DNA of 64,000 nt from Schizochytrium sp. TIO01. Lineage: Eukaryota > Sar > Bigyra > Thraustochytrida > Thraustochytriidae. The stretch lies in NCBI GenBank assembly GCA_004764695.1, contig SMSO01000032.1, forward strand, positions 828,501 to 892,500, in the 5' to 3' direction. The notes beneath the pieces are model-generated. The model worked only from the letters and a program-made list of their open reading frames with translations, was not told the origin of the DNA and ran no database searches. A program made the position numbers and the translations under genes. Positions 19,954-31,100 of this stretch are shown here, in pieces (the stretch's first letter is position 1; every line of letters begins with the position of its first letter).

Positions 19954-20400
19954 TCATTTGCCAATGACAAGAACTTGCTTTTGCGTAGACATAAGGTGCT
20001 TGTGCATGCGGAAATTAGCATAATGATGTGTCATAATAAACCGAGTAAGTTCCACAGCCTGACCTGGCGAGAACACACCTGTGGTCCATGGGGGCCGCTC
20101 GCAACTCTTGACTATGAGGAGTTCCTTGAACTTTGCAAAGCTTTGTGCCATTGTACAAAGAGGCTCGTCACGTTCAAAAGTCAAAACGGTGAGTAAAATA
20201 GAAAATGTCTCGCGCGTGCATGACCATGTCCACTCCTGCTTCCGGGCGAGGCACAATGCTTCGAAGAGGAGTTCCACCGGTGGGTAGCTGCTATCTGTCT
20301 GGCCAACTTCCGGCCCTGCACAACTCGCTTGAGCAGCATTATATAGTTGCTTCCGGCACCACTCAACATCGCGCGAAGACAACAACTGCTCATCAAACAT
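19954..20400 (-). CDS. CFAP119 (CCDC189)-like cilia/flagella-associated protein
   Basis: The first ATG in this minus frame is at 20400, giving 148 residues; the frame stays open only a little further before a stop, so an upstream exon is possible. The C-terminal half carries the pattern of the CFAP119/CCDC189 family: a helical segment ending FAKFKELLIVKSCERPPW, then GVFSPGQAVELTRFIM and a Tyr-Phe-Lys-rich end. In animals this protein belongs to the motile cilium. A zoospore-forming protist would need it in its flagella. The protein is shorter than animal relatives, so it may be partial. The assignment is from remembered family pattern, not alignment. Confidence 0.5.
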   Translation of the reverse strand: MFDEQLLSSRDVEWCRKQLYNAAQASCAGPEVGQTDSSYPPVELLFEALCLARKQEWTWSCTRETFSILLTVLTFERDEPLCTMAQSFAKFKELLIVKSCERPPWTTGVFSPGQAVELTRFIMTHHYANFRMHKHLMSTQKQVLVIGK

Positions 20401-21025
20401 TTCTCCTCCGCAAATCCTGGACACGTTCTTCACTGGGCGCCTTTAGAAAACTGAAATGCTCCTTCGCAGAAATAAAGCACCCGAATTATTCTTGTTTGAG
20501 TTCAAGTTTGGCCAGGCTTGCTTGACTCTCTTTGATCTGAGATAGCAACGCAAGTTCTTCCCAACCACTATGCGCTTCTCTGGCAAAAGAAAGATCCGTT
20601 CATTTCTTCTCCTTCTCCATTCTTTCTAGGAGAAAAAGTTAGCTATGTTCTACATACTATTTCATTCAGGGAAAAAAAATAAAATAGTTTATATTGTTTT
20701 TCTTTTTTAATTTTAAAAAAAGTACTACAAAGGAAAAGAAAAATCCATGCTTTTACATTAGGCCACTTTTCGGAAGCTTGCTTGCTTGCTTTGCCAGAAG
20801 AGGAAGAAGAAGAAGCTTTCTTGCTTTCTTGCTAATCTTTGTCAATTCTAACATCAGATAGACCACTTGACTTAGTGCTCGTGGTTGCCAACTGTAAGAT
20901 GGTTATTATTGAAGAATTGAGCAGTTGATGTTGTTCTTCGGTTGGAGCCAGTCCCGTTGGGCTGTTCACAATCAATACCATAGTGGGTATTGGTTGTGCG
21001 CATTGAGCCAAATTTCTGTGGAAAA

Positions 21026-21940
21026 TCATGTTTTTTTCATGTCGATAAGTGTCAGTCTACCTTTAACCTTCATCTCTACAACACCAAAAAATCCCCAGGA
21101 TATGTAGAATGCTCGCAGAAAGATAACTTACCATGGGTTTCCAGGTCTGCACCTTGCCAATTTCATCAGGCTTAACAGAGTGGGCTTGGTCATATTCGAA
21201 AAACTCCTCCTTCTCAGCAGTTTTAGTCCTGGTTTCCTCAGGCAAAGCCTCGTCTCCAGCGAGTGCAGCGGCGTTAATCTTCTCCTGCAATAGCTTCTTT
21301 GCCATTTTTGCTTGAGATTGATTCACAGCTCGAATTGCCTCGCGGTACTGCTCGATGGCAATAGTATTTGAGAACTCATCACGCTTGGGAGGATCGCTTG
21401 ATCCGAATCCTGGCTTGCGAGCCACCTTGAGATAGCCTAATCATGACGTAAAATGCACTTGTGTCAACCGGTTAGAAAGCTACGACACCTCTACCCATTG
21501 TCTTTGTTACCAAACTTACTGTTGCGCTCCATGTACGGGTCGCCCTTGCCGTCCTTGTAAAAAGGGAATTTACCAAAGAGCTCGTTTTTGTGCGGCAAAG
21601 AAATCTGCTTGCCTTCATATCGGCTATTCTTGTCGCGTGTACTCACATACACGTTCTTCTCTTTATCGCGCGATACATTAATGGACATGTGCCCCAAGTC
21701 CGCCTTGGTGTGGACCTTGTACTTGGTTGCGTACATCTTGGCAACTTGCTTTAATTCGTGTCCTCCACTGCTCTTCAAAGACGACCAGGTCTTCCTCTTG
21801 CTGCTGACCAACAAAGGTCCAAGGCTTTCCTCTCTCCGTACTCGTTGTGACCTTCTTCGGCGCTTTGTTGCTCGTGTCACGTCTCCTCCTCTTCTGAACG
21901 AGTCTGCGAACCTCCAAACTTGCGTAAACTATTCGCTGAG
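21026..21940 (-). CDS. Spliced unrecognised gene (at least three exons, 5' end uncertain)
   Basis: Reading on the minus strand, one exon ends at 21520 with A|GTAAGT and the next begins at 21436 after TTAG. Splicing restores the frame as RNS-YLKVARKPGFGSS. This middle exon ends at 21132 before another GTAAGT. A last short exon may start at 21073 and stop at 21026, or splicing at 21075 gives a stop almost at once. Upstream, two overlapping frames (about 21917-21740 and 21765-21491) look like one protein interrupted by a one-base shift in the AAA at 21750-21752. No ATG is visible at the 5' end, so a first exon or a start beyond 21940 is missing. The product is small, basic and hydrophilic (KMYATKYKVHTKADLG, DPPKRDEFSNTIAIEQYRE), and conserved-looking. 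It could be axonemal like its neighbour, but I do not recognise it. Confidence 0.5.
21437..21519 (-). other. Intron, 83 bases, GT..AG
   Basis: Donor GTAAGT at 21519 and acceptor TTAG ending at 21437 on the minus strand. Removal joins A|GC into a Ser codon and keeps a continuous frame across both exons. Confidence 0.75.
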
Positions 21941-22313
21941 GATTAATCCTTACAATTTAAGTTGTGATCTTATTCTTGAGTTCTACACTTCATGTGTAAA
22001 CTTTGTGGGAACGCGCTTCACTCAATGGCACATCACTCTCAAATCAATCCGTTGAAAACTGCAGAGCACCACGTCCATGGCTGAAGAAACTATTTTACCT
22101 ATTTTACCTACTTTAAGTTCTTTTTTGTCATTTAGGCCCTTTTTAAAGTCTCTCAGCCTGTTCATTTGCAGCCTCTTGTCCCAAATTCAGTTTAACTAAT
22201 GGTCTCATCAGCGCAGCGAAGAATCCTCCAAACCCACATCGAGCTTGGTGGAAAACTTCGTGGTTGCTGGCATTACCTGTTTGGGGGGTTCGTGGTGATT
22301 AAAGAAAGGCTCA

Positions 22314-24380
22314 ATGGAGGAGACGATGCCTTTGTCTGCAAACACCGCTCAGTCAAATAGCGACAGTGACACCTTAGCAGGTTTGGAAGTTCCGCAACAA
22401 TGCGCTGAGGTCTCACCTTCGACGCAGTCTCGCGAACAGGTCATTGTATCTGTAAGCGACACGGAGGAGAGTGCTGATGAGGATGAGACAGTTGATGAAG
22501 ACAAGATTGAGATCATCAGTGGGCCGCTCGAATCTCTGCATGTTGAAAACGTTCAAGGATACGAGTCACCGGATCTGAAAACCTTAATGATGAGCCCTCT
22601 AGAACTACACCTCCATGCTAGCCCAGGGATATGGAAGCTTAGCGCATGGATTCCACAAAGCGGGCAAGGATTCACGAAGAATCACCGGGTGATTGGCCGC
22701 ATGACAGGAAACATGATTCGTCAACTCCAGATCACAGTTTCAATCCTAAATGGTAGGGATATCAAAAGTACCGATCTCTCAGTTCGCACAACTAAAGTTC
22801 GCAAAAGCATAACTATAGAAGTCCCAACCCAGTTGACCTTGCTGCAACTTAAATTCGAAACACGGGCCATGTTTATGCCTCTCGTGTTCCGATTCTCGCT
22901 TGAACGCCTTCCGATGACCAGTGACCAGGGAATTCCATCTTCATCCTCGTCCAGTCAAATATCTGAGCTTCTTAATAACGAAGAAGAAGAAGAAGAAGAA
23001 GAAGAAGAAGAAACCAAACTTGTACAAGTTTACCCAGAGCGATATTCTATCGAATGGCTTGAACAAAGGTTTACCCGATTGCCCATTGAAGATAAACTCA
23101 AATTCGCAAAAGTTGTCTGGGAAGCACAGAAGCAAGGTTGGCAGCCCCTGGAAGGTGCTTCTGCTGCAACCTACGATAACTCCATGGCTATCAAAGTTAT
23201 GCAAGCTTCGAGTACATATAAAGACAAAGCTTATGCAGCTGGCCTTATTCGTCCCTTTCTGCTCCTTGCATCAATGCATCCGGGTCGTCGTACGGCATGG
23301 GCATTCTCGCTAAACATAAATTTAGTTAGAAGCTCAAAATACGGCAATGCACACTGGGAAGCATATAAAATACTTACACACTCACGCTATGGCATTGTTG
23401 CACGAGCAACCCATACATTCCGCGAAAAAGCGAACCCTGTATCTCGCGCACTTGACTGGTATCAACTATTGCATCGAGTTCTTACCGTAGTACTATCTAC
23501 CCGACGAGCAGGTCCGTTGCGTATCTTTCAGAAGGAGAAAATGGAGCCAGAGCTATTGCGAGAACTCAACGACGCAAAAGTAGGAAAAGGGGTTTCGCGA
23601 GTTTGGAGTCAGAGTGAATTAGCAGCGGTGAACCCTATGCGCCTCGAAAATGTATTTTCACAGCAGTTTTTAACTGCTCGTGCAGAGATGGTGTTCCCTA
23701 ATGGAGTGTTCCATTTCCCTGGTTGTCGATGCCTTTCAAGTTCTGGCGATGCTGATCATAATGATGAAATGAAGCCGTTCGAATCCCGAGATGGGGACAC
23801 GAAGCAGTATGCAAACGAAACAGAGACTGCGTGTTGTGCGTCTGCCGCTAATATTTCGAGAGAACAATTCAGGGATCTTGCCCTCAATCTCGTTGAGAGC
23901 TCTGAAGAACTCTCTGCGAAAGCAAAATTGCTTCGTAAGCATGGGTTCACCGATGATCACAATATTGCTATTGCAGTTCTAAGTGCCTATAAACGTTCTG
24001 CTCTGCCAATCGCGTTTGAGAGTCTAAGCACAGGCCACGGAGATGAAGATGATGACCAGGTTTGTGCAGCCTGGAATCCTCAATGGGGTTCCCAAGCGCA
24101 TTTGTATGATATCGAATTTCAAGAGACTGTGCGTGCCAAAATGCGACAAGAATCTAGCTTCCTTCAAGCTCAAACTATCATAGGCACAGCTGTCCCCATA
24201 ATTCTTGCATCGCTTGCAATTACTCCAGGAGCGGTTGCCGCAATTGTTCTGGCTCGCACTGCAGTCAAACGAGTTTACAAAGATGTGCCGGCAAGTCTTG
24301 CAGGCATTCTCGCTGGTCTCGTTATGCAGCGATATTGGCTGGCAATGAGTGATATCGGCGTCGAGCAGTTTTACGACTAA
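22314..24380 (+). CDS. Unrecognised acidic protein with C-terminal hydrophobic segments (688 residues)
   Basis: ATG at 22314. The N-terminal 80 residues are Ser/Glu/Asp-rich and probably disordered. A beta-rich segment at about 95-205 could be a C2-like or other beta-sandwich fold, but no signature was found. A poly-Glu tract at about 222-232 is encoded by a GAA microsatellite (22980-23012). A predicted helical region (about 240-430) includes Trp-rich parts. A second acidic linker lies near 470-500, and the C-terminus has two hydrophobic stretches (about 622-645 and 655-672). These could anchor the protein in a membrane by a hairpin. It diverges from the minus-strand gene ending near 21940, so the short spacer between them may be a bidirectional promoter. 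Function unknown. Confidence 0.7.
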   Translation: MEETMPLSANTAQSNSDSDTLAGLEVPQQCAEVSPSTQSREQVIVSVSDTEESADEDETVDEDKIEIISGPLESLHVENVQGYESPDLKTLMMSPLELHLHASPGIWKLSAWIPQSGQGFTKNHRVIGRMTGNMIRQLQITVSILNGRDIKSTDLSVRTTKVRKSITIEVPTQLTLLQLKFETRAMFMPLVFRFSLERLPMTSDQGIPSSSSSSQISELLNNEEEEEEEEEEETKLVQVYPERYSIEWLEQRFTRLPIEDKLKFAKVVWEAQKQGWQPLEGASAATYDNSMAIKVMQASSTYKDKAYAAGLIRPFLLLASMHPGRRTAWAFSLNINLVRSSKYGNAHWEAYKILTHSRYGIVARATHTFREKANPVSRALDWYQLLHRVLTVVLSTRRAGPLRIFQKEKMEPELLRELNDAKVGKGVSRVWSQSELAAVNPMRLENVFSQQFLTARAEMVFPNGVFHFPGCRCLSSSGDADHNDEMKPFESRDGDTKQYANETETACCASAANISREQFRDLALNLVESSEELSAKAKLLRKHGFTDDHNIAIAVLSAYKRSALPIAFESLSTGHGDEDDDQVCAAWNPQWGSQAHLYDIEFQETVRAKMRQESSFLQAQTIIGTAVPIILASLAITPGAVAAIVLARTAVKRVYKDVPASLAGILAGLVMQRYWLAMSDIGVEQFYD
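22980..23012 (+). repeat. (GAA)n microsatellite coding for poly-Glu
   Basis: About eleven GAA units in frame within the 688-residue gene. Confidence 0.95.
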
Positions 24381-25149
24381 TTTGCTGGTTGTTTTATTAA
24401 TCTGGGACATCCCGAAAAAAAGTTTTATAAAACATACAAGTTATTGCATTTTTTATCCAAAGCGTTAAATTATCTCTCAGCATTCATGTGGTCCACCCGC
24501 GCTCTATGCATGACTTATTCTACCGCTCTTTTCTGCTAGGTACCAACTGTCTTGTATAATTAACTTGAAAACATACGCCTGTTGTTCCTCATTCAGTAAT
24601 GTGACAATGGCTATAAACCTCACCGCTCTTTCTGTGCACGTTCCGCCAGCGATCCTTGCCTCAGATTCTTTCCCGAAATGCCCTTTGGCCTCCTATCATT
24701 AGTCTCACTGATTTTGCAACAGATCATTCGCGTCATTTCCAGTCTTCATCTGAATCTGAAGCAAAGAATAACCCAATACGAAACCATAAGTTTCGGAGAG
24801 CACAGAGCTAAATACAGAAATCAAGAAAATAAAGCCTCAGAAAAGTAATTGAAAGTAAATGCTGTTTTCAGGATCGAATTGCAAGTGGCCCATAAATTGG
24901 CTTACTATCGAATAAATGTTTAATGTCTAAATTTAACTATTATTTTATTTCATAATGTTACAAAAACAATAATATTTACTTTTTAAAAACAGAATATGAT
25001 ATGGCACCACAGATATACAAAATAGGCCTTTTCAGCTCACGCAACTTCAAAGGAGTTTTTGCTCAGGGTAATCAATTGATCAAGCTTTTGTTGATCCAAT
25101 TGTAGATCGATCTTCACTGGGTTTGGAGATCGTTTTTTGCTCCTGTAGC
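24381..25149. other. Intergenic region upstream of the ASCC3-like gene
   Basis: AT-rich, about 770 bases. Nothing coding is visible. It must include the 3' end of the preceding gene and the promoter of the helicase gene, but I see no convincing TATA box or repeated element. Confidence 0.6.
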
Positions 25150-28100
25150 ATGAACGTGAGTTTAGATGACCAACGTGCGCCGCGCCTCACATGCTTCTTG
25201 AGGTCGCTTGAGGCTTGTGGCGGCGGCGAGAATGGCCAAGGGAATGGAATCGCCTCGACGAGGCTCACTCAGTCTGAGGTGGTGCTCAAGCGCCGCGAAA
25301 AGCTCATGGAGGCTGTGAAAAGTTTGGAGAAAATCAGCGATAGTGATATCGATGATGGATTTGGCAATTTAGGATTTTCATGGGAATCATTGCAGCGTGG
25401 AAGGCCCGTGAAGGCAGGCATGAGAGCTAAATTCACAAAATTCATGGAGCTCTGCGCCGATTTCGCTGGGGATGAAGAGCAATCTGTTGGAGAGCGTTTG
25501 CAAGATATTGGCAGAGATCTCTTTGTCGGGTTTAACCAAGAGCCAGGCCTTAAAAAGCTTGACATTGAGCTCAAGCTTGGCAACCCAGCTGTGAAGAAAG
25601 CAGATGTTGTCGAGGCGCGATCTCTCGCGCGGGAAATTCACACTTGGGCAAGCGAGACGCCCGTCTCAACTGGGGGGAAAACAACTCAAGCCCCCCCACT
25701 AAATGCTCAACGCTACACAGTTCCCTCTGCATTTGATCCGGAAACTGTGGAGGAAGCAGAGGATGAGGGCTTCCCTTCTCAGGATGTTGAAGACTCTGAG
25801 ATCGAGACCTTTGACATCGGTTCTTCAGCACAAGCGGCTAGTACTCCTGTCGAAGACCCGATTCAATGGCTAGAAACCCAGTGCATGATCCATGTTTCAC
25901 AGCTCGAGCACAGCAACGCCATGAGTGGCGCAGATCTGTCTGCATCAGTTCGCGCTTTGCTTTCGAGTGATGCTTCAGATGATGAACTGCAGGGGCAGCT
26001 CTTTGATTTGCTTGGCATGAGTGATAATACCTTTGAACTTATCGCATTGCTTCTAGGCAGGCGTGCTGATATCGTTCGTGGTAAGTCAGTCTCGGGTTCA
26101 GGTAACACAGGTGCCACTCGAGCAGTCAGCAATAGTACTTTAAATCCGTCGGCTAGCTCGTCAGGATTTGTCATGCCAAACTTTGCCCCTGCTTCGCGAT
26201 CCCCACAAGGAAGCGGACAGAACATCACAGTTCGCCTTGATGCTAATGACCCAGCGGAGAAGAATGCACGCAGAGTGGCACTTCCTGTGATCCAGAATGG
26301 TGCGCGTCCAGCAGGAACTCGCGAAGAGCATCTCACTATGGAGCGCATCACTGGCCCTGGCGCTGATGGGGAAGGAGACGAGGCGAAGGGCCGCTATGTA
26401 CAGGTTGAGGTCCCTGCTCCAAAACGCAAATTTCGTCCTGATGATGACGTCCGGGTTCCAATCACTGCCTTTGGTAGTCTTGCACAAATTGCCTTTGAGG
26501 GGATTCCCTGTTTGAACCGCCTCCAGTCTGCAGTGTTTACCATGGCCTACCATACAAATAACAACCTTCTTGTATGCGCACCCACTGGCGCAGGTAAGAC
26601 CAATGTTGCGATGACGGCGGTTGTACGCGAAATCGAGCAGCATGCTGAGGACATTCACGCTGTAAAGATTATTTATGTGGCTCCCATGAAGGCCCTGGCT
26701 CAGGAGGTGGTGGAAAAGTTTGGCGAGCGTCTTAAACCTCTTGGCATCAAAGTACGCGAGCTGACCGGTGACATGCAGCTGACTCGTGCAGAGATCGAGA
26801 AAACCCAACTCATCGTCACAACACCTGAAAAGTGGGATGTGATTACACGAAAGAGTGGTGATGGTACCCTCGTGGAGGCTGTAGGCCTTCTCATAATTGA
26901 TGAGGTTCATTTGATTGGTGAAGACCGTGGTCCTGTTATTGAATCTCTTGTGGCACGTACACTCCGACTAGTCGAGCAAAAACAACGAATGGTTCGTATT
27001 GTGGGCCTCAGTGCAACCTTACCTAATTATCGAGATGCTGCCGAGTTTTTGCGTGTAGACCCAAACAATGGTCTCTTCTTTTTTGACAATGCGTATCGCC
27101 CTGTTCCCTTAGATCAAACTTTCATTGGCGTCATTGAGAAAAATGTGCAAAAGAAGCTTGCAATGTACAACGATCTGGCGTTCGAAAAGGCTGTCGATTC
27201 CATCCGAAGAGGACACCAGGTCATGATTTTTGTTCACTCGCGCAAAGATACCGGTAAGACTGCGCGGGCGCTGTTAGAAGCTGCACAAAAGCGCAACACA
27301 CATGTTTTTGGATCTTCGGAGTACGTTATTAACTCGAAAAGCCGTGACCATTTCACGAAGGAGGTGGCGAAATCAAAAAGTGGAGAACTTCGAGAGTTGT
27401 TTCAGTCAGGTATTGGTGTTCATCATGCAGGCATGCTCCGCGCGGATCGGTCACTTACAGAAAAAATGTTTGCAAAGCAGGCAATCTCGGTCTTGTGCTG
27501 TACAGCAACCTTGGCATGGGGTGTCAACTTGCCTGTACACACTGTTATCATTAAGGGCACACAAATTTATGTTGCTGAAAAGGGTGGCTTGGTTGAGTTG
27601 AATATGCAGGATGTCTTCCAGTGCTTCGGACGTGCAGGAAGACCCCAGTATGACACACGTGGTGAGGCTGTTCTCATCACTGAGAAAGAGCAGCTCAACC
27701 GCTACTTGAGCATGCTTAACCATGCTCTCCCTCTCGAGTCACAGCTTGATAAACATCTTCCTGATGCTCTCAATGCTGAGATCGTTTCTGGCACAGTGAC
27801 GAACCTTGAAGAAGCTGCGGAGTGGCTGTCTTACACCTTTCTTCATATCCGAATGATGCGAAACCCCATTCGTTATGGTATTACACACAAGGAACAAGAA
27901 GAAGACCCTACATTGCTGCGGCGTCGTGCAGAGCTCATTGTGTCGGCAGCTCGTGAGCTTGATCGCGCAAAGATGTCTCGATTTGCCCTTGGGCCTCGTA
28001 CCTCGGTAGCTATGGGCCGTTCTGCAATCCCGGACCTCCAGGCGCCATTTGGAGTTACAGACCTTGGTCGTGTGGCGTCTCACTTTTATATTGGTCATGG

Positions 28101-31100
28101 TACTATCGAGGAGTTCAACACCAAGTTGAAACCTGGTCTCACTGATGCACAAGTTCTCGATGTATTGTGCCACGCATCTGAGTTTGATAACCTCAAGGTG
28201 CGCGAAGAAGAGATTTCTGAGCTCGGGAAGCTCCGCAAATCTGCTTGTGCGCTTGAGGTCATTTCCCCAGCAGACTCTACTCGGGGCAAAGCCTGTATTC
28301 TTTTCCAAGCGTATATCACTCGTGCTTTTGTGCGAAGCTTTACATTGTCTTCGGACATGAGCTACATCTCGCAAAATATGGGTCGTATCGCTCGAGCAGT
28401 GTTTGAAATTGCGCTTAAAAAGCGCTGGTCTGGTATGGCTGAGCGAATGCTAGCTATTTGCACAGCTTTGGAGAAACGTTGCTGGTGGCCGCCATATTCT
28501 CACCCTCTGCGTCAATTCGTGCCACAGTTCTTTGCTGCAGAGATGGTCAAGAAGTTAGAAGATCGTGGTGAATCCTGCAATATCGAGAATCTGGTTGAGA
28601 TGGATGCTGGCGAGATTAGCTCTATGCTTCGTCACCAGCGTATTGGAGATAAGATTCTCCGAGTATCGCGTCATGTTCCGTATCTTCAGGTTGAAGCCCA
28701 CCTGCAACCACTTACACGTACTATCCTTAGGGTTTCATTAGACATCTTCCCCGACTTTGATTGGAATGATCGTGTACACGGTTCTGCACAATCTTTCTGG
28801 TTTTGGGTAGATGATCAGAACTCAGAGTGGATATACCATGCTGAAAGATTTACTCTACGCAAACCGGATTGGAAGGCAGCTCGTCGTGCACGCCATCAGA
28901 GTACTGGTGAAGATGAGGGCGAAAGCGAATCTACCGATGATTTTGTGGATTCTAAGCTTCATCCCGCTCTAGCTGCTCTCGCATTGCAGAACAATAGTTC
29001 AACTCGTCGGGAATTCACAATTCCCATCTTCGAGCCTTTGCCACCTCAATATTACCTTCGCATTTTTAGTGATACCTGGTTTGGCTCTGAAGCTGTAGTT
29101 CCGTTGACGCTGGATAAGCTTGTGCTGCCGGCAAAGGTCAAACAACATACCGACCTTTTGGCGCTGTCCCCTCTCCCTCGCACTGCTTTGCACGATGAGT
29201 ACTTTGAACGTATGTATGCACGCAAATTCTCTCATTTCAACCCAATCCAGACTCAGATCTTCCATGTCATGTACCACACTGATGAGAACGTCTTGCTTGG
29301 CGCACCTACAGGTTCTGGTAAAACTATATCATCAGAACTTGCACTACTTCGTGTGTTTAAAAACTATCCCAAACAAAAAGTAGTTTATATTGCGCCTCTC
29401 AAGGCTCTCGTTGCAGAGCGCTCAAAAGAGTGGCAGGAAACTCTTGGCAAACAGCTTGGCAAGCAGGTTGTGGAGTTTACAGGTGATGTAACCCCTGATC
29501 CAGGCATTTTACGTCGTGCGGACGTTTTGATTACTACACCCGAAAAGTGGGATGGTGCATCGCGTATGTGGCAAGACCGGTCCTATGTGAAGCAAGTTCG
29601 CTTAGTTATCATTGATGAGATCCACTTGCTCGGCGAAGAGCGTGGCGCAGTTCTTGAAGTGATTGTAACTCGAATGCGCTATATCGCAGAAACAACTGGT
29701 CAACCTGTACGTATCGTTGGCCTTTCTACTGCCCTGGCAAATGCTCACGATCTTGCAAGCTGGTTGGGCATTCAGAACGATATTGGGCTTTACAATTTTA
29801 GGCCCGCTGTGCGTCCTGTGCCCCTTGAAGCTCATATTCACGGGTTCCCGGGTAAGCACTATTGCCCTCGTATGGCAACGATGACGAAACCTGCTTACCA
29901 GGCTATTTTGACACACTCACCTACCAAACCGGTGCTCATTTTTGTAGCATCTCGTCGTCAAACACGCATCACTTCAATGGACCTTATTTCACTTTGTGCT
30001 TCATCTGATAACCCGCGCCGTTTCTTGCACATGGATTCCCAAGATATGGAAGCAATCATTCAATCCGGTATTGATGATGACACCTTACGCCATACATTGG
30101 CATTTGGAATTGGTATCCATCACGCTGGTCTATCTCCTCGCAATCGTGAAATTGTGGAAGAGCTCTTTGTGAATGGCAAAATTCAAATCCTCGTCTGTAC
30201 CTCCACGCTTGCATGGGGTGTCAACTTTCCGGCACATCTGGTTGTCATTAAGGGTACTGAATACTATGATGCAAAGACGAAAAGGTATCAACCATTTCCG
30301 GTCACTGATGTGCTGCAGATGATGGGTCGTGCTGGTCGTCCACAATTCGATCAAGAAGGTGTTGCAATGATCTTTGTTGAGGAATCTCTAAAGGACTTTT
30401 ACAAGAAGTTTTTATATGAGCCTTTCCCCGTTGAGAGCCATTTAGCAGAATTTTTGCACAACCACCTGAACGCTGAAATTGCATCTGGATCAATCAACAG
30501 CGAGCGCGAAGCTTTAGATTACCTTTCATGGACATACTTTTTCCGTCGCTTGCCGGCCAATCCATCATACTATGGTTTGGATAGTGCTGATTCAAATGCA
30601 GTTGCCTTGTTTCTGATTCGTCTGGTCAGGCAGATTCTTCATGACCTGGAGCGCACAGGTTGCATTCGTTTGCAGGATCGCAAAACGGGTTTTGCTGCTA
30701 GCACAGGCACAACTCTTGCAAACGGAAAACGTGGCACCTGGAATACGGAGACCTCAGTAACCTCAAAGACTGACAAGGAAATGCTAGACAAAAATCTGAA
30801 GAATGTGATTGTCGTGCCTACGCGTGCTGGCAAAGTGGCAGCCTTTTACTACCTGGATTACCGCACCGTGGATCTATTCTGCGGATTTGTTGAGAATCAT
30901 CCTCGTGGCATTCCACAAGAAAAGCTTTTGCGTGAGGTTTTAGAGGTAGTGGCAGGCGCACACGAATTTGCCGAAGTTCCTGTTCGTCACAATGAAGACT
31001 TGCTGAATCGTGACTTTAGTGAAGCTTTGCCTTGGGATCCATTTAACACGTGGTCTGCCGAAGACCCACATTGTAAAGCATATCTCCTTTTGCAGGCACA

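Noticed and set aside
23770-23790. tRNA B-box-like word GTTCGAATCC
   Set aside because: Lies inside a coding frame, with no cloverleaf or A box around it.
26161-26910. 249-codon minus frame within the helicase gene
   Set aside because: Shadow of the ASCC3-like coding sequence.
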